Counted from the stretch's first letter, positions 36,367 through 44,826 are shown. The stretch: 64,000 nt of DNA from Gordonia alkanivorans NBRC 16433 (GCF_000225505.1 NZ_BACI01000050.1:248001-312000), one strand, 5' to 3'. Notes: a model not told the origin generated them from the sequence alone. Translations and numbers: made by a program.

Positions 36367-36473
36367 TTCCCGCGGGACCATTTCCTTCGCGCGGTGCCAT
36401 TTCCCTCCCGCGGGTGCTAGCCGACAAGCGGGAAGGAAACGGACACCGCGGGAGGGAAGCGGTCCCGCGGGAA
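36367..36473. repeat. dispersed palindromic repeat, copy A
   Basis: Two imperfect arms of about 50 bp. The outer 13 bp TTCCCGCGGGACC (36367-36379) is perfectly mirrored by GGTCCCGCGGGAA (36461-36473), and inside each arm are further TTTCCCTCCCGCGG / CCGCGGGAGGGAA stretches. It begins 3 nt after the T-run of the terminator and ends 33 nt before the SIR2 gene. Confidence 0.85.
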
Positions 36474-36494
36474 GGGCGACTCACCGCGGCATTC

Positions 36495-36500
36495 TAGAGT
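36495..36500 (+). promoter_or_regulatory. -10 element TAGAGT for the SIR2-domain gene, leaderless-type
   Basis: A TANNNT hexamer whose last T is exactly 7 nt before the GTG at 36507. No Shine-Dalgarno sequence. Confidence 0.45.
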
Positions 36501-36506
36501 CGTCTC

Positions 36507-37676
36507 GTGTCTGAGAACTCCACTGCCCGAGGTCGTGGCGGGCTCGGCAGTCGTCGGGGTGCGATTCTCGGGGCGCTGCTCGACACTCTCCAGAGTGAGG
36601 CCAAAACACTCGGACTCGACATCCTTCTCGTCACCCCTGAGCCCGCCGTGTTCAGCGCCGCTCAGCATGCTCGCCGCAACCGCGAGGCGAAAGGGTCGAA
36701 GCACTGGGATCCCGACGACGCCGAGATGACCGAGGCGCGGCGGCTCGGCGGTCTGGCGGCCAGCGGACACCTGGCGCTGTTCCTGGGTGTGGGGGTCAGC
36801 ATGGCGGCGGGCCTGCCGAGTTGGGGCACCTTGATCGACGAACTCGGCAAGCGGGTCGGCAGTGAGTTACCCACGGACTTCGCGAGTCTCGACGCCCTCG
36901 ACCAGGCGGAGTATCTCGCCTCGGCTATGGGCGGAGCCGAAAAGCTGAACGACGCCGTTATCGAGATTATTGGCCGGAAACAGAAGGTGGCGCTCGCGCA
37001 CGCACTGCTGGCCGGAATGGGCTGCCGCGAAGTGGTCACCACCAACTATGACGGCCTCTACGAGAAGGCGGTGGAGGCGACGCGTCGCCGACGTCCAACG
37101 ATCCTGCCGTGGGAAGCGGTCGGCGAGGAACGTCCATGGCTGCTCAAGCTCCACGGCGACATCGACAGGTCGCCGAGCATTGTGCTCACGCGTCGGGACT
37201 TCGTGCTGTTCGACGCCAAGTCGCGACCCGCCGGGTCCTTGCTTCAAGCTCTGCTCTTGACCAAGCACGTCCTCATTGTCGGTGCATCCCTCAATGACGG
37301 CAACGTGATCCGTCTGGCGATGGAGGTCGACGAGTACCTGCAGAAGAGCAAGGTGAAGTCCATCCGAGGCACGTTCGTCGACACGTCCGGCGTCGAAGCG
37401 CGACAACATCTTTGGAGAGATCAGTTCCGCTGGTTCGTCTGCGAGGGGACGGAGCGAGAAGACCGCGTCCGCCGGATGGAGATGTTCCTCGACGCGGTGG
37501 CTGCTTTCGCGGCAACCGATGTGCATTGGCTGTTGGACGAACGGTTCGACGGTCTGCTCGGCGAGCGGGACCGTGAGGTAGTCGAAGGCGCGCGCTGCCT
37601 GATGGCAGACACGCGCGGAGCGTCGGGTCTGCTCGCTCCTCTGAAGAGCGCGCTCAGCAATCTAGGTGCGCACTGA
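36507..37676 (+). CDS. SIR2-domain (SIR2_2) protein, possible NAD-targeting defence factor
   Basis: A 389-aa protein. Residues about 85-330 carry the motifs of the SIR2_2 group: the NAD loop LALFLGVGVSMAAGLPSW (residues 89-106; GVGVS replaces the usual GAGVS), VVTTNYDGLYEKA with the conserved Asn180 and Asp182, the presumed catalytic His216 in LKLHGDID, and HVLIVGASLNDGNV. Such domains hydrolyse NAD in anti-phage systems such as Thoeris ThsA and DSR proteins. No partner gene (TIR, HerA, Argonaute) is next to it. Residues 1-80 have no clear domain and look like the end of a longer N-terminal region. Codon use is less biased than in neighbours. The defence role is inference. Confidence 0.82.
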   Translation: MSENSTARGRGGLGSRRGAILGALLDTLQSEAKTLGLDILLVTPEPAVFSAAQHARRNREAKGSKHWDPDDAEMTEARRLGGLAASGHLALFLGVGVSMAAGLPSWGTLIDELGKRVGSELPTDFASLDALDQAEYLASAMGGAEKLNDAVIEIIGRKQKVALAHALLAGMGCREVVTTNYDGLYEKAVEATRRRRPTILPWEAVGEERPWLLKLHGDIDRSPSIVLTRRDFVLFDAKSRPAGSLLQALLLTKHVLIVGASLNDGNVIRLAMEVDEYLQKSKVKSIRGTFVDTSGVEARQHLWRDQFRWFVCEGTEREDRVRRMEMFLDAVAAFAATDVHWLLDERFDGLLGERDREVVEGARCLMADTRGASGLLAPLKSALSNLGAH

Positions 37677-37683
37677 GCGGTTA

Positions 37684-37712
37684 CCGCGGGAGGGAAGGGC
37701 CTACGCGGGAGG
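37684..37712. repeat. dispersed palindromic repeat, fragment B
   Basis: CCGCGGGAGGGAAGG followed by CGCGGGAGGAG in the 50-bp gap between the convergent SIR2 and gcoB genes. It matches one inner arm of copies A and D but lacks the mirror half. Confidence 0.6.
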
Positions 37713-37726
37713 AGTGCCGTACTGCT

Positions 37727-38752
37727 TCACGCCGGCACGAGACGGACTGCCGGGGTGTACTTCTCCCGCCGGATGCGGCGCGGTGGCATGCGCCGGCGTT
37801 TGAGCGCCTTGACTCCCGCCTCGACCATCGCCGGTGGACCGCAGAGGTAGGCGGCATGATTCCGGCAGGACGGGAGGTCCTCCATCATCGCGTCACCGAC
37901 GTATCCGGTTCGCCCGGACCACTGTTCGCGACTCAGGCACGGGATGTACCGGACGCCGGGATGGGTGGCCGAAAGTCCTTCCCAGAAGTCGACGTCGTAG
38001 AGCTCGGCTCGGGTGCGGACGCCGTGGTAGACGTGGATCTCACGTTCCGGATCGTCTTCGAGGGCTGCCCGGGCGATCGCCTTGAGCGGGGCGAGGCCGG
38101 TTCCGCCGGCCAGGAGGACCAGCCCGACGTCCCGCTCCTCCGGCTCGTGGCAGAAGTCTCCCCACGGACCTGTCATCGTCACCGGATCGCCGACGTCCAG
38201 CGACTCGAAGATCCAACCCTCCGTGGCCAGGCCACCGGGCTGGCGACGGATGTGGAATTCGAGCTTGCCGGGTTCGCTCGGGGGGTTGGCCATCGAATAC
38301 GGCCGTGTCTCACCGGTTTCCGGTACCGCCAGCTCGACGTACTGGCCGGCGGTGAAGTCCAGCGGCTCGTCGAGGAGCACCGTCATCGACACGGTGTCGG
38401 CGGCGACGTCCCGAACGATGCCGACGGTCCCGGAGATGTCGCGCAGAGCGTGGCGTGGTGCGCCGGCGTCCTCTACCGGCGGATCGATGACGACGTCGGA
38501 GGTCGGGGTCGCCTGGCAGGACAGCACAAAGCCCTGTTCCTGATCGGCAACTGCGAGAACGGAATCCGGTGCCGGTGGGTTGTCGACGGTCCCGCTCAGA
38601 ACGCGCACCTTGCAGGTGCCGCAGGTTCCCTGGTTGCAGGAGTTGGGGACCCACACCCCGTTGCGCAGGAACGCGTCGAGCATTTTCTGGTCCGGTGCAC
38701 ACGGCACCGACGAGTTCCCGGCGTTGACGGTGAAGGTGTCTGCGCTGCTCAT
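37727..38752 (-). CDS. gcoB: guaiacol O-demethylase reductase (2Fe-2S / FAD / NADH)
   Basis: A 341-aa three-domain electron-transfer protein. It has an N-terminal plant-type 2Fe-2S ferredoxin domain with Cys cluster WVPNSCNQGTCGTCKVRVL and FVLSCQA, an FAD domain with RPYSMANPPSE, and an NAD domain with LLAGGTGLAPLKAIARAAL and AYLCGPPAMVEAGVKALKRR. This ferredoxin-first, single-chain order is that of GcoB of Amycolatopsis, which feeds electrons from NADH to the P450 GcoA. It starts 2 nt after the gcoA stop, in the same operon order (gcoA then gcoB). The longer open frame upstream is antiparallel noise from gcoA. Confidence 0.9.
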   Translation of the reverse strand: MSSADTFTVNAGNSSVPCAPDQKMLDAFLRNGVWVPNSCNQGTCGTCKVRVLSGTVDNPPAPDSVLAVADQEQGFVLSCQATPTSDVVIDPPVEDAGAPRHALRDISGTVGIVRDVAADTVSMTVLLDEPLDFTAGQYVELAVPETGETRPYSMANPPSEPGKLEFHIRRQPGGLATEGWIFESLDVGDPVTMTGPWGDFCHEPEERDVGLVLLAGGTGLAPLKAIARAALEDDPEREIHVYHGVRTRAELYDVDFWEGLSATHPGVRYIPCLSREQWSGRTGYVGDAMMEDLPSCRNHAAYLCGPPAMVEAGVKALKRRRMPPRRIRREKYTPAVRLVPA

Positions 38753-38754
38753 GA

Positions 38755-39966
38755 TCACACCTCCCAGTTCGCGTGCAGTGCCGTCGGACCGCGGAAGCCC
38801 CAGCCCCAGAACTCGACATCGGAGGAGGTGTCGCGCTCGATGTTCGGGATGGTCTCCAGCAGTTCCTCGAGGCCGATCCGGCAGACCTGGTTGGCGAAGT
38901 AGATGCCGGCACATGCGTGGTTTCCCGCGCCGAATGCCAGGTGCGGCAACGGGGGCCGGGTGATGTCGTACTCCGACGGGCGGTCGTAGACGGTGTGGTC
39001 GTGGTTGGCCGAACCGTAGGAGAGCAGCACCACCGAGCCCTCGGGGAGTTCGACCCCGGCGATCTCGACGTCCTTGGTGCTGATGCGTGCGGTCGCCGAC
39101 CAGATCGGCGAGGTCCAGCGCATGCCCTCGGAGATGGCGCGGGGGATCAGGGCGGGTTCGTCGATGACCTGCTCGAGCTGGTCCGGCCGCGTGAACAGCC
39201 CGACGAGCGTCGAGCCCATCGCGTGCCCGGGCTCCTGCATCGCGCCGAGGAGATAGACGTAGAGGGTCGGGTAGATGTAGTCGCGGTCGCGGGTCTGACC
39301 GTCGGGCATGCCGTCGTGCAGCCAGTGCGAGATCGCGCTGTCGTCGGGGTTGACGATCCAGTTGTCGATCAGCGGGTCGACGATGGAGCGGATCTCCTCC
39401 TTGGCGGCATCGGCCTCGTCGAAGCCCTCGGGATTGGTGAACTCGCCGTTCTCGTCGACGCCCGCGTTGGTGAACGACCTCGACAGCTTGTGGAACCACT
39501 CGCGCAGCTTGTCCGAGCTGACCGACTTCAGACCGAGTAGGTCGCCGAGAGCGCGGACACTGACCGGTTCGCAGTAGCCGCCGACGAGTTCGGCCCGACC
39601 GGCGTCCTCGAACTCGCTCAGGTAGCGGCGTGCGATGGGACGCACGAGATCGTCGATCCAGCGGTCCACCTCCTGCGGCTGCAGCGCGGGGTCAACCATG
39701 GAGCGAAGGTCGTCGTGGATGGGTCCGTTGACGCCGATCACCGCGGGGTGCCCGAACGTGCGTCCGCCCGCCTTGGTGATGACGGCCTCGAAGTCGGGGC
39801 TGGTGGCGATCGAGCGGCAGATGTCGGCCGTGCTGGCAACGTACGACCCGAGCACCGGCACGTACGCCAGCGGCGACTCTGCGCGCAACCGCTCGTAGAC
39901 CAGGTACGGATTGCGCTCGAGTTCGGTCATCGTGATGTCGTCGATCCAGGAAATCGTGCTGGTCAT
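38755..39966 (-). CDS. gcoA: cytochrome P450 CYP255A, guaiacol O-demethylase
   Basis: A 403-aa P450. The heme-binding motif is [16 protein letters not shown] with the cysteine ligand at 352. The I-helix region [15 protein letters not shown] replaces the usual acid-alcohol pair, as in the CYP255/CYP116 groups. The three phenylalanines that cage guaiacol in Amycolatopsis GcoA (F75, F169, F395 by the published numbering as I recall it) correspond to F71 in GGRTFGHP, F165 in SRSFTNAG and F391 in WGWGFRGPT, each with the same offset of 4, as has the heme Cys. The reaction is guaiacol plus O2 and NADH to catechol and formaldehyde. Identification rests on remembered sequence; close relatives may prefer other aromatic ethers. 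Confidence 0.9.
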   Translation of the reverse strand: MTSTISWIDDITMTELERNPYLVYERLRAESPLAYVPVLGSYVASTADICRSIATSPDFEAVITKAGGRTFGHPAVIGVNGPIHDDLRSMVDPALQPQEVDRWIDDLVRPIARRYLSEFEDAGRAELVGGYCEPVSVRALGDLLGLKSVSSDKLREWFHKLSRSFTNAGVDENGEFTNPEGFDEADAAKEEIRSIVDPLIDNWIVNPDDSAISHWLHDGMPDGQTRDRDYIYPTLYVYLLGAMQEPGHAMGSTLVGLFTRPDQLEQVIDEPALIPRAISEGMRWTSPIWSATARISTKDVEIAGVELPEGSVVLLSYGSANHDHTVYDRPSEYDITRPPLPHLAFGAGNHACAGIYFANQVCRIGLEELLETIPNIERDTSSDVEFWGWGFRGPTALHANWEV

Positions 39967-40059
39967 CGGTCGTCCTCACCTCGGTTGACGATGGTCGGCG
40001 GGCTGTCGCCGACGTGGTGTGACCAGACGTTAGGGACCGATCGTCGTGGGGGCGATACG

Positions 40060-40088
40060 CGATGCGCGGGAGCGGTACCGATTGCGCG
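40060..40088. promoter_or_regulatory. candidate AraC-type regulator site between gcoA and its divergent regulator
   Basis: CGATGCGCG at 40060-40068 and CGATTGCGCG at 40079-40088, direct repeats 19 bp apart, about two helical turns, 95-120 bp upstream of gcoA. AraC/XylS activators often bind such repeats. Weak evidence. Confidence 0.25.
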
Positions 40089-40208
40089 ACGAGTGTGATC
40101 TCCCTCTCTCATACGGTGGTGAGTGGGGTGTCTCACGGGGTTGAATCGCAGGTGTCGCCCCGATGGCAACGAGATCGGGGTTCGAGCGGGATTGGAGTTC
40201 GAGAACGC

Positions 40209-41143
40209 ATGTCGACGCAGCGCACCACCCAGACCGGCGACTGGGACGCAGCACGCCGGGCCGTTGAGCAGGTGTACTTCCCGCATGAGCTGACCGCGCT
40301 GTCGTCGCCTGACCAACTTGAACTGCACCTGCAGAACGTCGACCTGGGTCCGGTCACCATCGGTCGGCTGAACTGGGGCACCGAGGTCTCGATCGCCTGC
40401 GACTATCCCGGCGCCTACGAGATCAACATCCCCGTCAGTGGGGTCCTGGAGTCCCGTTCCGGGTCGACGCGCACGACGTCGGAGCCCGCCAGGCCACGGT
40501 GTTCACCGCCGACCGGCCGTCGGTCATCACCCGGTGGTCGGCTGACTGTGTCGTCGTCGGGGTGAAGTTCGACGCCGAGTACCTCGCACGTGAGGCCGAT
40601 CGGGTCCACGCGGGCCCGCTGCGTTCCCAGCTGCTGCTGCCGGATCAGCTCGACCTCAGCGGACCCGACGGCCAGTCGTGGTTTGCGCTCGTCCGTGCGC
40701 TCTCGGCGCAGCTTCGGGAGCCGGCCGACCTGCTCGCCAACCCGCTTGTCGGGCCGCAGCTCGCCAGCGCGGTCAGCAGCGCGTTCATCCTCGCGGTCTC
40801 GCCGGAAGAGGCCGGGACGGGCCTGCGGCCGCGGATGGTGAAGCGGGTGCTCGACGCCCTGCACGACGATCCCGCTCGCGACTGGCGTCTGGCCGACATG
40901 GCCGAGATCGGCGGATCGAGCCTACGACGACTGCAGGAAGGGTTCGCCGAGCATGTCGGCGCCACCCCCACCCAGACGCTGCGGGACATTCGTCTGAGTC
41001 GGGCACGAGCCGACCTGGTCTCGTCCGATGACACCTGCACTGTCGCCGAAGTCGCTGCACGATGGGGCTTTTCCAGTGCCAGCCGGTTCGCTGCCGCCTA
41101 CCGGAAGAGGTACGGAATCGCTCCCTCGGAGCATCGGCGGTAG
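40209..41143 (+). pseudogene. AraC/XylS-family regulator of gcoAB, frameshifted
   Basis: Two overlapping frames together encode one AraC regulator of about 310 aa. The first (from ATG 40209) covers the start of the AraC-binding-2 domain up to YEINIPVSGVLESRSG; the second frame carries on with VDAHDVGARQATVFTADRP, through the rest of the N-terminal domain, to the double HTH (DMAEIGGSSLRRLQEGFAEH and VAEVAARWGFSSASRFAAAY). The break is at the GGG run 40461-40463; one more G restores a continuous reading frame. Either this is a real one-base deletion or a sequencing error. The gene is divergent from gcoAB, the place of its expected activator. Confidence 0.85.
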
Positions 41144-41171
41144 TGAGCTTCCCGCCCGGTTGGGCACGAAT

Positions 41172-41205
41172 CCCCGTTCCCGCGATGTCCGTCTCCCTCC
41201 CGCTC
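41172..41205. repeat. dispersed palindromic repeat, fragment C
   Basis: CCCCGTTCCCGCG then ATGTCCGTCTCCCTCCCGCT. It matches the left arm of copy D with only a few changes over 34 bp. It has no mirror half. Confidence 0.75.
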
Positions 41206-41263
41206 ATTCGCTCGCTGCCAGCCGAAGTGGATCTCCCAACGCCGACGCGCGGGGCCGCCCGGT

Positions 41264-41317
41264 ATGGGATGTCGCGAGGCGGAAACCACCAACTACGACG
41301 ACCTCCAGCAAAGTAAA
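41264..41317 (+). pseudogene. remnant of a second SIR2-like gene
   Basis: The translated stretch MGCREAETTNYDDLQQSK lines up with MGCREVVTTNYDGLYEKA of the SIR2 protein (its residues 171-188), which is the TTN-Y-D active-site motif. Only about 18 codons remain and no flanking SIR2 motif is seen, so this is a scrap left by deletion or recombination. Confidence 0.55.
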
Positions 41318-41576
41318 GATCGGTCCGAACAGGGCATCTTCGTCGGCGGCTCCGCTCCGTCATCGACCAGGCCCGCGCCTGGTTCGCCGAAGACCGTGGA
41401 TGGCTGCGCGACTACATCGATTAGGCCGCCACCCAGCAGTTCCGATGGTCATCGCCGGTATGAGCGGCGGATTCCGCACGCAGCCCCGACCGCGGCGCGC
41501 AGCTGAGCACCACCCTGCACGCGCCCCCGTCGGCATATCGAAGCCGGCCTTCAGCCGCCCGCGCACTTGTTCTGTG

Positions 41577-43280
41577 TCAGAACGGTGGCGGGTTGTTTCG
41601 GTCCCACTCGTCTTGTTGTCGACGATGGGTGTCGGTGCGGTGGTCGCGCTCGTCGGTGAGTCGTTGCCGCGCCGGGTGGTCGGGTGGCTGGGTTTTCAAC
41701 GACGCGAACAGGTCTCGCCCGGTGTACGGGTTGCCCAGGTAGGTGTGGCCGGTGGGGGCTTCGAACCACACGGCGAGGTACTCGTCCTGGGAGTCGCGCC
41801 ACCTGCCAAAGGTTTTGATGCGGTGGTGGAACCGGCACAACGGTTTGAGGTTGTGTTGGAGGGTCTTTCCGCCGCGGTCGGGGTGGCGGTGGTCGTATGG
41901 GTGGGTGTGGTCGAGGTCGACGGTCCACACCGGTTGGTTGCAGCCGGGGAAGGTGCAGCACAACTCGCCGGCGCGGACGAGTGCTTGCAGTTTCTTGCTC
42001 GGCACGTAGGTGCTGGCGGCTGCCGCGGCCCGGGCGTCGGCGTCGGCCGGGTCGGTGCGCACCCCGGTGGTGATGAAGGTGTGAACCGCGTCAGCGAAGA
42101 GCCGGCGCATGGTGTGGGCGTCGATCAGCCCGTGGCCGTCGAGCATGCCGGGTGCGTTGTCGAGCCCGACCAAAGTCGTCAGGTTGCCCACGATGTGGTA
42201 GGTCGGTCGGGGTGCGCGGCAACTGGTGCAGGTGCAAGTGCAGTCGCCGGTCGGCTCCGAGACCGGCGCGTTGTCTTCGGGTTCGGTTGCGGCGGTGTCG
42301 GTCACGGCCGGTACAGCAACGGGGGTGGGCTCGGGGTCGGGTGTTGCCGCGTCGGCGGGTTCGGCGGGCTCGGGGGTGTCGAGGTTCTGCTCGGCTGGTG
42401 GGGGTGTGCAGTCGGCGCACCGGCAGTCCAGGGTTTGTCTGCCGTGGGCGAGGGCGAGTAGGGCGTCGGCGCGGCGCTGGGGCATGGTGCGCGGGTCGCC
42501 GGTGTGCACGCCGGTGGCCATGGAGGTCAGCTGGGCGTTGAGGGCGGCGGCGTCGGTGTGGGGGAAGTGTCCGGTGATGCGCGACTGGCCGGGCTGGTGG
42601 CGGTCGGGTCGGATGTTGACTCCGCGGTCCCGGGTGGCCTGGTCGTTGCGGCGCTTGACCGCATCAGGTGCCTGCCTGTGCACGATCTGGTCGACCATGG
42701 TGGTGAACCGCGCCGTGGACATCGGATCGCGCGCCAGGATTGCCTCGGCCAACGCGGCGTCCACTATAGGCATGGTGGCGTTGTCGACGAAGTCTGTGCG
42801 TTTGAGTGCGATCAGGAACCGGTCGAGGTCGATTCGTCCGCAGGCCAGGGTGGTGCCGGTCAGCGGAAGTCGGTACCGCATGGCGTCGCCGGTGCGGATG
42901 AGATCGCGGGCCTCGGCGGGGGTGAGGTTCAGGGCGGCGCCGAGTTCGGCGGTGGCTTGTTCGAATCCGTTGGGCCCGAACTGTTCATACGGGTCCGCAC
43001 CGGTAACTGCTTGTGCTGTCCTGTCGAGGAGTTCGTCGATGGAACCTGCCTCGCCGGGGTGAATCGCACTGCGGTGCAGTAGGTATTCTTCTTCGCGTTG
43101 TTCGTGGAGCAGGCTGGCGGTGATCAGTGTGCGGCAGGTGTTGGCGGCGTTCATCGATGCCGAATAGACGGCGGTGCTGATCAGGGCTTCGGGCGAGAGG
43201 CCGGCGAGTGATCCGAACACGTCGAACCCCGCGTCGGGGAGATCCCCGCCGGGGTCGATGGTGCCGAACTCGAAAGCCAT
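41577..43280 (-). CDS. DUF222 / HNH endonuclease, 13E12-repeat family
   Basis: A 567-aa protein. The N-terminal DUF222 domain (about 1-330) includes LTPAEARDLIRTGDAMRYRL and the middle NIRPDRHQPGQSRITGHFPH. A variable Pro/Thr/Glu-rich insert with CRCADC and CTCTCTSCRAPRP cysteines follows. The C-terminal HNH nuclease motif is LCCTFPGCNQPVWTVDLDHT, then HPYDHRHPDRGGKT and LKPLCRFHHRIKT, with zinc-binding cysteines and the D-H catalytic core intact. This family (REP13E12) is multi-copy in Gordonia and mycobacteria and behaves like a mobile or homing element; M. tuberculosis copies are phage attachment sites. ATG 43280. Confidence 0.92.
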   Translation of the reverse strand: MAFEFGTIDPGGDLPDAGFDVFGSLAGLSPEALISTAVYSASMNAANTCRTLITASLLHEQREEEYLLHRSAIHPGEAGSIDELLDRTAQAVTGADPYEQFGPNGFEQATAELGAALNLTPAEARDLIRTGDAMRYRLPLTGTTLACGRIDLDRFLIALKRTDFVDNATMPIVDAALAEAILARDPMSTARFTTMVDQIVHRQAPDAVKRRNDQATRDRGVNIRPDRHQPGQSRITGHFPHTDAAALNAQLTSMATGVHTGDPRTMPQRRADALLALAHGRQTLDCRCADCTPPPAEQNLDTPEPAEPADAATPDPEPTPVAVPAVTDTAATEPEDNAPVSEPTGDCTCTCTSCRAPRPTYHIVGNLTTLVGLDNAPGMLDGHGLIDAHTMRRLFADAVHTFITTGVRTDPADADARAAAAASTYVPSKKLQALVRAGELCCTFPGCNQPVWTVDLDHTHPYDHRHPDRGGKTLQHNLKPLCRFHHRIKTFGRWRDSQDEYLAVWFEAPTGHTYLGNPYTGRDLFASLKTQPPDHPARQRLTDERDHRTDTHRRQQDEWDRNNPPPF

Positions 43281-43372
43281 GACACCACCATACGAAGGGG
43301 GTCCGACAAAACCGTCGGCACGACTCCGACGGATCGTCAGGCGCCAGAACTACTTTCGGTAGTAGACGTGGG

Positions 43373-44806
43373 TCAGCGGTGTCGGATGGCGCGCCGCGCG
43401 ATCTCGATGGCCGTCGAACTCAGCGTCACCCCTCGGAGTCCCCGTTCCGGGGGCGAGACGGCTCCGAAGAACTCGTAGATTCCGTTGTCGAGGTCATAGA
43501 GGTCGTACTTCTGGATCGGGCGCCCGCCCGGGCCCTGCCAGCGATACGCGGTGAGCAGCGCGCCGATCGTCTCGAGTGGCATCTCGTCGCCGGGTTCGGA
43601 GGCGGCGGCGAAGAAGAGCATCAGCAGACTCGCGTCCTCGCTGAATTGATCCATCTTCTGGTTCAGCAGCCGGTCTGCGAGATGGTCGGCCAGTGCCTGC
43701 GGATCGTCGGCGAGGTTCGCTCCGGCTCGGGTCGGCAGGAGGCGGCCTTTGTACTTGCGTAACAACCCCATCCGAAGCATGGACTCGCGGAAGTGCAATA
43801 CCGGCGCGCTCTGGACTTCTCGATTCTTGGCGCCGAAGAAGTACTTCATCGTCGGCAACACCTTGGACGCCGCAACCACGTCAGCAGGTTTCAAGTAGCC
43901 AGCCGAGGTGAGTGTGAATCCTTCATCACGTGCGCGACGCAGGAACCACAGGTACGGGTTCAGGTCGGCCTCGAGTTGCTCACCCGTCGCCATTGTTGAT
44001 GAACTCGCCAGCCGACCTGCGCTCGCCGTCAGAGCTCCGGACTCGTCGAACGGTTGAATCCGGCACAGCAGAACGCCGAGACGACCATCGATCCCGGCAT
44101 CGACGAGCGAGAGGATGGGATCGCTGAGTGCGGCGTTCACCTCGTCGATGTCGAAATGTGCGGGGTCGTCGACGACCTCGGCGAGTGACTCCGCGTCGGT
44201 GATCCCGCCGCAGTCCTCCGGCGGTGCAGCTCGCCGACCGCCGACGCAGCGGGCCCACGGGGTGTCCTTCGACGCCTCGTGGACGCTTTCGACCTGCAAT
44301 GTCAGTTCCCAGCTGTCGCCGTAGTCGTAGACGTAGCGCAGGACGTCGCCTTGTCCGTGGAGCGTCTCGTCGAGGCGAACCTCGGCGACGGGTGTGCCCA
44401 CCTCCTCGCCTTCCTGGGCGTCGAACGGGCACAGGAACAGTTCACTCCTGCGGTCGAATGGGCTGCCGCCCAGGGCAAAACGATAGAGGTGGTAGTCCAG
44501 CCATCCGAACGCCGCTTGAATGATCCGGTGCAGATCTCCGAGAGAAACATCCGAGCGGACGTCGAGGCGGCGCCAGATGGGAGGACGCGCCTCGTCGAGA
44601 TCTACGCGGATGCGGAACACCACGGTCTCGGCGAGCGGTTCCTTGCGATGACGAACCGACGGAGGTCGCATGAACCTGTCCGCGGCGGCAGCGCTGAGCT
44701 GATTCAACAGTGTGGGGAGTTCGTTCGGTTGTAGGCCGGCAATCATCGACTCGAACTGGCGACGCAGTTCTTCGGCATCGGGCGATTCATGACCAGGATC
44801 GTGCAT
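43373..44806 (-). CDS. pRiA4b ORF-3-like domain protein
   Basis: A 477-aa protein. Residues about 55-240 form the plasmid pRiA4b ORF-3-like domain: VVFRIRVDLDEARPPIWRRL, VSLGDLHRIIQAAFGWLDYH, LRYVYDYGDSWELTLQVES and ARCVGGRRAAPPEDCGG. The C-terminal 230 residues (from about YLWFLRRARDEGFTLTSAG) resemble a helical or winged domain that is often fused to it, with no known function. The ATG 44806 is used; the frame is open for another 660 nt, but that part has no protein character. The domain is common on plasmids and genomic islands. Its role is unknown. Confidence 0.85.
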   Translation of the reverse strand: MHDPGHESPDAEELRRQFESMIAGLQPNELPTLLNQLSAAAADRFMRPPSVRHRKEPLAETVVFRIRVDLDEARPPIWRRLDVRSDVSLGDLHRIIQAAFGWLDYHLYRFALGGSPFDRRSELFLCPFDAQEGEEVGTPVAEVRLDETLHGQGDVLRYVYDYGDSWELTLQVESVHEASKDTPWARCVGGRRAAPPEDCGGITDAESLAEVVDDPAHFDIDEVNAALSDPILSLVDAGIDGRLGVLLCRIQPFDESGALTASAGRLASSSTMATGEQLEADLNPYLWFLRRARDEGFTLTSAGYLKPADVVAASKVLPTMKYFFGAKNREVQSAPVLHFRESMLRMGLLRKYKGRLLPTRAGANLADDPQALADHLADRLLNQKMDQFSEDASLLMLFFAAASEPGDEMPLETIGALLTAYRWQGPGGRPIQKYDLYDLDNGIYEFFGAVSPPERGLRGVTLSSTAIEIARRAIRHR

Positions 44807-44826
44807 GCTGCCCAGCGTAGGCCAGG

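Larger units (their letters stand above)
41144..41576. other. 433-bp region with repeat copy C and decayed gene fragments
   Basis: It lies between the AraC pseudogene and the convergent DUF222-HNH gene. It holds the repeat at 41172-41205, a short SIR2-like remnant at 41264-41317 and an open tail that reads VIDQARAWFAEDRGWLRDYI before a TAG at about 41422. Nothing here is an intact gene. Confidence 0.6.

Noticed and set aside
37727-39499. Reading the gcoB frame as a 590-aa fusion
   Set aside because: The extra N-terminal 249 residues are an out-of-frame reading of gcoA (Arg/His-rich); the ferredoxin domain starts properly at 38752.
41028-42461. A 477-codon plus-strand frame across the gene scrap and the DUF222-HNH gene
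   Set aside because: Mostly antisense to the HNH gene and Val/Gly-rich; the HNH zinc motif on the minus strand decides the strand.
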